The translations under genes and the position numbers were made by a program. From positions 2,921,501-2,985,500 of the forward strand of contig OX365956.1 in NCBI GenBank assembly GCA_947247005.1: 64,000 bases of DNA, in the 5' to 3' direction. Below are positions 1 through 9,300 of this stretch, piece after piece. Numbering within the stretch: position 1 is the stretch's first letter; each line of letters begins with the position of its first letter. The notes below the pieces were generated by a model. That model saw only the letters and a list, made by a program, of their open reading frames with translations, ran no database searches and was not told the DNA's origin. The stretch comes from Spisula solida (lineage: Eukaryota; Mollusca; Bivalvia; Venerida; Mactridae).

Positions 1-350
1 TGAATTTTTATACTGACTGGGCTATATTTCCAGCCGCAATTTTACGGATATTTGCGATCACAAAAATAATTAAAATGATTCGTGTTGTAATTTGTTCAGT
101 ATATCTTTTAAGGAAAACTATGGCACGCCTATGAAACTCTATTCTTGTATATAAACACAAATTGATAACATTAACACTGCACAGTCGACTGGCCGCTTGT
201 TGTCAATGTATATTGAAAGGGTCTATAGATCAAACTTAAAATTTCTTATGCACGAGATCAAACACAACTCGTCGTCGGAAATGTAATTGGTTGTCATTTT
301 ATTTATAATAAGGGTACTGTTATCGTCAGCGAAATATACAATTATTTGGG

Positions 351-402
351 TGTGTGAGCGTGCGTCCGTGTGTGCGTGCGTCCGTGTGTGCGTGCATGCG
401 TG
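351..402. repeat. GTGC/GTCC-type microsatellite
   Basis: An impure tract of GTGT, GCGT and CCGT units lies in the 3' flank of copy A. The corresponding place in unit B (19085-19145) carries a purer GT tract, so the microsatellite predates the duplication and has diverged since. Confidence 0.7.
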
Positions 403-466
403 AAGGGTGTATAATGGTGCATAAAACAACTTGTATTATAACGTAAGACACAGTACGATTCATGTT

Positions 467-472
467 TTTATT
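467..472 (-). terminator. Polyadenylation signal AATAAA, copy A
   Basis: AATAAA on the minus strand lies about 80 nt after the stop codon of copy A. The same hexamer at the same distance is kept in copy B (19212-19217), which supports use. No cleavage site can be fixed from sequence. Confidence 0.55.
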
Positions 473-550
473 GAAGATATCCAGTTCATGCGTTTACACT
501 TCAGTGACAAAACTATGGTAAAAAGGATCTTTCACAGCATAGAAGTCCGT

Positions 551-754
551 TTACTTTTCTATGGGACAAGAATAAAAAGCAGTTCCTTGTTGGTTATTGC
601 ATACACCATTCTCGACGTCTTTGTCGAAACCTGCTTCGGCAAAGTCTAATGTTGACAGTAGATAAGCTTCCGAGCCATCAGTGCGTAATCCAAGCGATAA
701 ACAATCCTCTCTTCTATCACACAGCTTTGTGACGTACTCCAATGTCAGAGGGAA
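551..754 (-). CDS. Copy A exon 6 (terminal coding exon)
   Basis: 67 codons plus TAA follow a CTAG acceptor at 755-756 and start in phase 0. The exon encodes [18 protein letters not shown] and then a Gly/Asp/Glu-rich stretch with two further Cys (GVC, YSC). It aligns without gaps to copy B exon 6. A truncated MITE ends about 15 nt upstream of the acceptor and has replaced the intron sequence that would hold the branch point. Confidence 0.85.
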   Translation of the reverse strand, partial: FPLTLEYVTKLCDRREDCLSLGLRTDGSEAYLLSTLDFAEAGFDKDVENGVCNNQQGTAFYSCPIEK

Positions 755-3700
755 CTAGAATGTAATAATATGTTGGAAGGAAACTTAGCAGGGTTTTTTG
801 AAGAAAAAATACTCTATATCGAGAGTACTTAAAATTGCTAATTTGCACCAAATCGTTCATAAAGCAACCGTCAGTGGCTTTCTATTACATCAATACTTGG
901 TTATGTTGGAAAATCACGATATAAAAAAAGTGAGTCCAATCTGTGAGGCAGCACCTTTAAAGTCACAAAATGTATTGAGTTAAGGAACATTGGAATATAA
1001 ACAGTCATACAGAACCGGATGTTTTGTATATGAAAGAGATAATAATTACCAAATTGGACAGGAAGGACAGAATTCAACAGAAACAGACATGCACAAAAAA
1101 GGGACAAAGACCACAACCGCCACAAACACAAATGTGGGTTGTTTGTGCCTTTCAGTTCCTGTTGAATGCTTCTTTCCCTGTCAATGATTTTAGATACTAG
1201 TATTTCAGTATTTGGCTTTTTCATGTTCGGTAATTGGTGGCTGTGAAACCATTCATTACTACACAGCACTTTAAAATTCTGATATACGTTATACGTCTTG
1301 ACATATTAACCCAAATTTTCGCATAATAAATTTAGATGTTAACAGATCCTGCTTCGAAATATTTAGACACAAGCAGCCTCAAAAGTTGCAAAAAGTGGAG
1401 GCAGCACTCAACAAAAACATGAGAGCACAAAAATGCACAATACAGAACAGAATACAAACAAAGTGACTCAAGTCAAAATAACGAACACCAAGTCACAATG
1501 GCTTTTGGTTGCTTTAAGTTTGAATAGTTTCATTGTTAATTGATTTGGAGCTTAAATAAGATATAACACCATTTGCTGGTAATTTGTGTTGAAATGAGAA
1601 ACTAGGGGACAAGAAGGGAAGTATCAACTACATAAGCTATGCCTTACGTACACAGGGACAAGGATAACACCAACGTTTAATTATACAACACCTCTAAGTA
1701 CAGGTTGTTTAAAAGGTTCGTTCTCAAAATTTAAATTCATCTGCAGTTGTATTTGAGCTATGTACACAGTAGACAATGTTAATTTCTTACTCCAATAGCT
1801 TCATTTAATACCAGAGAAATTAGAAAAATGGTAGTACCCTCTGGATTTAACCTGAAAATTATACAATCTTCCGACGTCAGAAAAATAAAATAGTGAAATT
1901 CAAACATTGAGAACGAACTTTAAGACTTTAAGAGTTGCTGTGTGCATGAGTATGGTTAATAAATAATAATAAATAAGGCACAAACGATTGTTATATTACA
2001 CAACGTCAATTATGACCATTATTAAACAACAATTATCACATAACCTGCGGTCCAGGAGTGCCGTAAAGCCGTGCCGTAAATATCGTTCCGCACTCCCAGA
2101 CTGTGCAATAAATATTTAAATTAGCTTGACGTGACGTTAGACAATCCATTATTGATCCGTCAATGACGTCAGGATAATATCAACGTCGTCATGACGTCAC
2201 GCTCATTGTACCGCTGCATTTTGGCTGGAACATATGCAGCATATATCATCCATTTGAACAATAATGAGCGTTTTCTAAGGTTATTTGATAAATAGAATCT
2301 TACATTCGTGCTCATTACAAAGCCTCGTGTCGTATCATTTTGTCCACTCGTTTAATAAAACTCGTATGTAATGGGCACTCATGCAAGATCCTCTATTTAT
2401 GACCATTATTAAACAACAAATACCATTATATCGTTGGCTTAGAATTAGAAAGTCGTATCTACTTACGACCTCATAAGACATAATGTATATTTGAAATCTG
2501 CATATCAGAGCGGTTCTTGTGAGCCTATTTTCATAAAAATTTGAAGTGATCATGTTGACCAAACTGAAGTTTAATAAGCTTGTTTTTCCATAAGTAAAGA
2601 GTAGCTTTCCGACAGTTTTTTCTAGTTTTCTCAAAATATTGATTTGTACTTACGACCTCCTAATTCTAAGCCAGCGATATAGCCGAGTACTAAAAACTTG
2701 TAACCAATATCTATATAATGTTACATACGTTGTGTCCTTTAAGAGTTATGAGGGTTACTCCTGGAGTAGGAACTCCCTGCTTACATTTCTCAGCATCAGC
2801 TCCCGTGACTATTTCGCATACTACAAAATAAGTAAAATCTATTTCACATACTGTTAAATAATTATGTTTCGAGGGTTTGAATTTTCGTTGATTTCGTTGT
2901 TGAACTCGACCACAAAATATAATCTTCACGATTCACCGACCTCTCAAATTCAGACATTGGTTTACTCTTACATTGAACATGTCCAATATCTACCGTATAA
3001 CTCGTTCATTCACCATTTTATGCCACCAAGTGCGGAAAGATTGTCATTTTTTGAGACAGATACCGAATTCAATGCAAACATGAATAAGAATAAATATGGT
3101 ACTATTATTTCAATATATATTCAGAAAATTTGAGCTTTCTCTGCGGTCTATAAGTATTTTAAATTATTTTTCATAGACCAAAATGCTGGCAATTTGACAC
3201 ATTCATTAAGTTTAAAATCTAATGTGATGTTTGTGGTCAAAGAAATACATCTCTGTGTCGAGGAAGAACCACTGCACACATACAGGTTCGTCGTTTTAAT
3301 GGTGTAGACACGAAATAAATGGAACAGGCACAAAAAACATAACATCTCGAATATTGATATTTTTGCGGTAGGTTGAAACGTACTTATTCAGGTTAACACG
3401 TCTATCACGGGGTGATCCCGAATATTGAAACTTGAAAAGAAAACTATTACATACCGTCTACTTCACAATTGCATGGGTCGCATGGGTCTGTGCAAGGAGG
3501 ACGGGTCGGGCAATCACACGTATCACAAGGTTCTGAAAGAAAAAAGAAAAACAAAATACATCATACGATGCGTGTTTTATCAATAATAAAACTGCCCCTG
3601 ACATGCGCACTGATTACTGAATTAAATAGACTCATTGGAAGCATTAAAAATGTGTTTCAGCACATGCGAATGTTTACATGACTTGATTTTGTTTGTAATT

Positions 3701-6335
3701 GTTATATAGTTTATAAAGGACATGACTGTTCTTGATCATGTTTAATTTGTATCATACATTTTCTTCGTTTAGTTTAGTTCATCAGAGACTATATGACTGA
3801 ATAATGTATTAACCAATTCTGTGTATTTTAACCTTGTGTAGTTGTTGGTGCATCAGTGGGCCCATCTGTTGTTGGTCCGCCAGTGGGCCCATCCGTTGTT
3901 GGTCCGCCAGTGGGCCCATCCGTTGTTGGTCCGCCAGTGGGCCCATCCGTTGTTGGTCCGCCAGTGGGCCCATCCGTTGTTGGTCCGCCAGTGGGACCAT
4001 CCGTTGTTGGCCCGCCAGTGGGCCCATCCTTTGTTGGTCCGCCAGTGGGCCCATCCGTTGTTGGTCCGCCAGTGGGCCCATCCGTTGTTGGTCCGCCAGT
4101 GGGCCCATCCGTTGTTGGTCCGCCAGTGGGCCCATCCGTTGTTGGTCCGCCAGTGGGCCCATCCGTTGTTGGTCCGCCAGTGGGCCCATCCGTTGTTGGC
4201 CCGCCAGTGGGACCACATATGTTTACTGACTCATCCAAGCAATTCTTACAATGTGGGGTAGTGTCACATACAAGTTCGGGGTCTATACATTCAAATGGTC
4301 GTCTCTTTCCATCACACACGAACTGTCCTTTACATAGCTCTGCAAAATATAGTAACATTAGTTGCATAAAATTATATGAAACTGGTCTAGGACAGGACAT
4401 CTCACTAAAATAATATTAGGTCGGACATGGAAGACAGCACTTAACTTAACTAGCCGAGCACAAAAAAAACATTAAACACACAAGGCACAATGCCAAAATG
4501 ATTATATTAAGTCAGACAGGGAAGGCAGCACTCAACTTAACCAGCTGAGCCCATAAAACATTAAAAACACACAAGGCACAATGCCCAACCGAACAAACCG
4601 AGCACAGAAAACACATACAAGGCACAATGCCCATCTAAACAAACAAAGATCCGCCCAAATCCAAGCTGTCAAAAAGTACAAAATGTATAATAAATTAATA
4701 GTTTCAGCAAGCAAAAGACTTAATGCCCTAACTGAATGACCCACTTTCCATAGCAAAACGACTATAATGCCTAGTTTAGCTGTCAGAAATTCTAAAACGA
4801 AGAAGTGCCCAACACATTGCCAACCAAGACAATTAATCAGCCCTAGTCCCAGCTGTTAAAACGCTGAACGGAAAAGTTTCAGCAAACAAAAGACGGAATG
4901 CTCTAGCCGGATGACCTATATTCAATACGTAAACTATCCCAGCTAAATGCCCCAGCAAAAACAAGTGGAGATATAACTAAGTAAACGACTCCGCCACATG
5001 ACCACAGTGGAAACTCCATCCGGATGACCTAGTTTAGATAATCCAATATTATAGTAGAATAAGTATAAAAGCTCCGCGAGTCGCATGTGTCGCCTGACGA
5101 AATGCACATTTGTCATGGAAAACTATCCAGTATTGGGCTACATATCAGACTCACAAGAGTTCTCTAGTCATCTGAACTAAAAACGACAAAGCGATACTCT
5201 GGACAAAAAAATGTCCTAATAAAATCAATCTGAAAGGAATCATTCAAGCACTACACAAGCTAGAGTTATGATTCTTGCGCACTGCACTTCATGTCACAGC
5301 AAAGAAACATGCATTCCTATTTTTGAGTCATTAATAGTTATGGTGACAAAGTTATGCCACGGACAAGAAATGCTTATAAAATCAATCAAAGGAAACAAAA
5401 ATTGAAAAATGGCACAAGGTAGAGTAACGATTCTTGTGTACTGCACTTGGACTTTTGGTAAGAAACATGCATACCAAGTTTCAAATCATTCAACCTCATG
5501 GTGACAAAGTTATCCTCCGGACAAGAAATGCTCAAATTAAATCAATCTAAGGGAAATAATTAAAAAACGATGCAAGGCAGAGTTATGGTTCTTGCACACT
5601 GCATTTCGGCTTATTGCAAGAAACATATATACAAAATCTTGAGTCATTTGAACTTAAGATGACAAAGTTATGCTCCGGACTAGAAATGCTCTAATAAAAT
5701 CAATCAAAGGGAAATAATTCAAAAACTATGACAGGTAGAGTGATGGTTCTTGCGCACTGCACTCCGGCTTATTGCAAATAAAATGCCTATCAATTCGTGA
5801 GTCCTTTGAACGTAAGGTGACAAAGTTATGCTCCGGACAAGAAATGCTCTAATAAAATCAATCAAAGGGAAATAATTCAAAAACTATGACAGGTAGAGTT
5901 ATGGTTCTTGCGCACTGCACTTCAGCTTACTGCAAGAAACATGCATACCAAATCTAGAGTCATTTGAACTTAAGGTGACAAAGTTATGCTCCGGACAAGA
6001 AATGCTCTAATAAAATCAATCAAAGGGAAATAATTCAAAAACTATGACAGGTAGAGTTATGGTTCTTGCGCACTGCACTTCAGCTTATTGCAATAAACAT
6101 GCATACCAAATCTAGAGTCATTTGAACTTAAGGTGACAAAGTTATGCCCCGGACAAGAAATGCTCTAATAAAATCAATCAAAGGGAAATAATTCAAAAAC
6201 TATGACAGGTAGAGTTATGGTTCTTGCACACTGCACTCCGGCTTATTGCAAGAAACATGCATACCAATTCTGGAGTCATTTGAACTTAAGGTGACAAAGT
6301 TATGCTCCGGACAAGCAATTTGTGACGCCGCCGCC

Positions 6336-6373
<38 letters not shown>

Positions 6374-9300
6374 CAAAGTAACACCTATATGTCGCCTTTT
6401 CAGGCGACACAAAAATGACGTAATTAAACATGTCGCTACAAGAGCGCATGGAACAATAGGGCACAAGGAACTAAACAATCCAGCAACAGCACACTACATC
6501 CATAACTCCACAGCAGTACAGCAACCCCTCAACGAACCGGGAAGGATCCGAATCGCGCGAACGAAATAGTAAGAGGACGACCAGCAAAAACGAATACATA
6601 ACTCCTAGCTCCATAGAACTTTTGTCCCCGGTCAAAAGCATGAGTACTGAAAATTTATGACATATAGTAGATTATTTAGGATTGAAAAACTCCATTGTAA
6701 ACGGAATTGGAGTTCAAACCGAGATACAGGCCCATATACATGTATTAATAATTTAACAAAATACAAAACTACCAGAAGTAGCAACGCCCAACAGAGACAG
6801 TGGGACACGAAAGGACACACGAGAACAAAAAGGCACTGACAATATACAATTTAACTCGAAAAGGCGCAGACCATGCCCAACATAAAAAACAAGCACAGGA
6901 ACATGTAATACAAAACCGCGTATCCCATCCCGAAAGTCTGCTGCTTAAGTCAGTCAAACTAAAACGGAACAAGAGCCAGTTGATAAAAAATAACAACCAC
7001 AACACTCACACCACAAGGACAATCCACAACAGACACAGAAGTCAGAGCAACAAGAGAGCAACACATTTAAGGGTACGACAAGAAATCAATGCCTGCCGTC
7101 CACAAAGGTTTGAGGTTAGGCATATGATAGATTCTGTATATTGTCCGGTCATCGCACAATGAAATAGGAGGCACAGCTGTAAATGGATCCACTTCTAAGC
7201 ATGCAGTCCTTTGCAAAATTAAAGGTTCATATCCTCTACTCAGAACACGTTTTATATACACATCATGAAAGTGACTATGACCCAGAATTTTTCAAAATTC
7301 ATAAATTTCGAAACCATAAAATTCAGGCTGAGACAGACATTGTCGCATAAGTGTATTTAGATTAATACCATATTTAGAAATGAGATCTGAATTACGCCCA
7401 TAGAATTTTGCAAAGTTTTACGAAGTTTATGGAAGCGATAGCATTGTTGCAGTAACTTATTAGCAATACAAAGATTTCGAGTATTAAAGTCTTCCACTCG
7501 AGAACATGCTCTAGCAAAAGGGATTAATTAGAAGCGTAAACACCATATGAAGTTGACCGTGGAATGTCTCAATCCAACACACACCCAAACGTGAAAATGA
7601 TCCACCCAAGTGTTGGAAGTAAAACGTGTTTTAGTATGGACCCAATGGTTGAGTGCTAAGGACATTAGTTGTTGCAAATAGTAAAAGTAAATGGCTAGGT
7701 CAACTGACACGATATACTATAATATGACTGTTTGCAAACGGCGTGAACCCAAATTATAATAACCGTAATACAAAACGAAGACTAACATACCCGCCTGTCG
7801 TTTGAACTCATTTACCATGGTCTTTGATCTTCGGACACTGGATCTATTACGCCTATAGCCGCGATACCTGTGTGCGACTGATGACTGTAATGTCATCGCA
7901 ATTATAAGCACAAGACACCGAAACAAGAAACAAACCACGGTTAACGATAAATGAAAATTCGGACAGGGAGGGCAGCACTCCACTGAAACAGCCGAGTAGA
8001 CACGACAGAAAACATAAAAAAACACATACCACAATTACACGGTACAATGCCTAACACTTGTAACCTAACGAGAAAGTTCACTTAATCGCTGAAAAACCAA
8101 GTGTCTGCTGTCAAAAAATCGATGGTCCAAGTCCCAGCTGTCAAAATTCCTACTTGCTAATCGTGTACTAAAGTTATCAAATCTCTTTTTTCGTCATTTT
8201 GACCAGATCCATTGTGAGCAATTATGCAGAGTTTTTTTTGCACATTATTCTCGGCCATGCCTTACGTGACCTGCTGTTTCTGTTGAGGGTCGATACAACA
8301 ATAACCTATTAAAGGTTCTCTCTCACAGATTGGGCTAAATTTTTTGTATATCGTGATTTTTCAACCTAACCAAGTATTGATGTAATAGAAAGCCACTGAT
8401 GGTTGCTTTATGAAAGATTGTGTGCAAATAAGCAATGTCAACTACTCTAGATATATCGCCCACTGAGTTTGTTTTCTTGAAAAAAAAGCGCTGAGTTTCC
8501 TTCCAACATGCATTGTGAATTATGTAATTCACATATGATCGAACTGTAACATCAACCAACTACAGCGTTAACATCAGTGAGGTATTTGGTTCGTTTTCCG
8601 ATACGTTTTCATCAAATGCTAGGCAATTTAAGTAAAAGTAGTATTAATTCTATGTATAATTCTATAGAGTATTAATACCCTATAGCATTTTTGATGTAAA
8701 ATACTAAATAACTTCAACATGCCGAAATATCTCAAGTTATTTTACATGTCAGTGTGGTTGTTTATGGGATACACAGGCAACTATACCAAAATTACGCAAA
8801 TATTTGACAATTTTATTTTATTTTTGCAATACACCATTATGTGAGGCAGTCCCTTTAAGTGAAATCTTCAATTATTTCCGAAAAACTCCATTTCGGGCTG
8901 GGTACATAATACAACAAGAATACGTTATGCTTAAGGTAGTCTAAGACTACTTGTTTACAAAATCAATGACGATGGAAATTTTGAAAACAGTCAAAATACT
9001 TTATCTACAATTGATTATTTTTCTTATTGTGTGGCGTAACGCCACACAATGATATTACCACTTTTCAGCTTACGAGCAATTTAACGCATTAGGCCTCGGC
9101 AAATAAATAGTTCTATGATTTGAACAATATTACAAGCATGTAACATAGGTTACACGTATTATTGGACCTGATATTTTTACATTACCAACAATTACTTATA
9201 TTCAGACCAACAATTATATCAGACTTTTATTTTTAGAGGATATTTATAGCAAATCATTCCGCAACGGACTATATTTCTACTACCAAAGAATGTTCTCACT

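Noticed and set aside
3834..4413. Several long overlapping ORFs on both strands over the 27 bp repeats
   Set aside because: The 27 bp period keeps all frames open. Only the minus-strand frame continues into the conserved LDLa-like module and fits both splice sites.
6215..6569. Poly-Ala ORFs on both strands
   Set aside because: Created by the (GCC)n microsatellite inside the satellite-bearing element.
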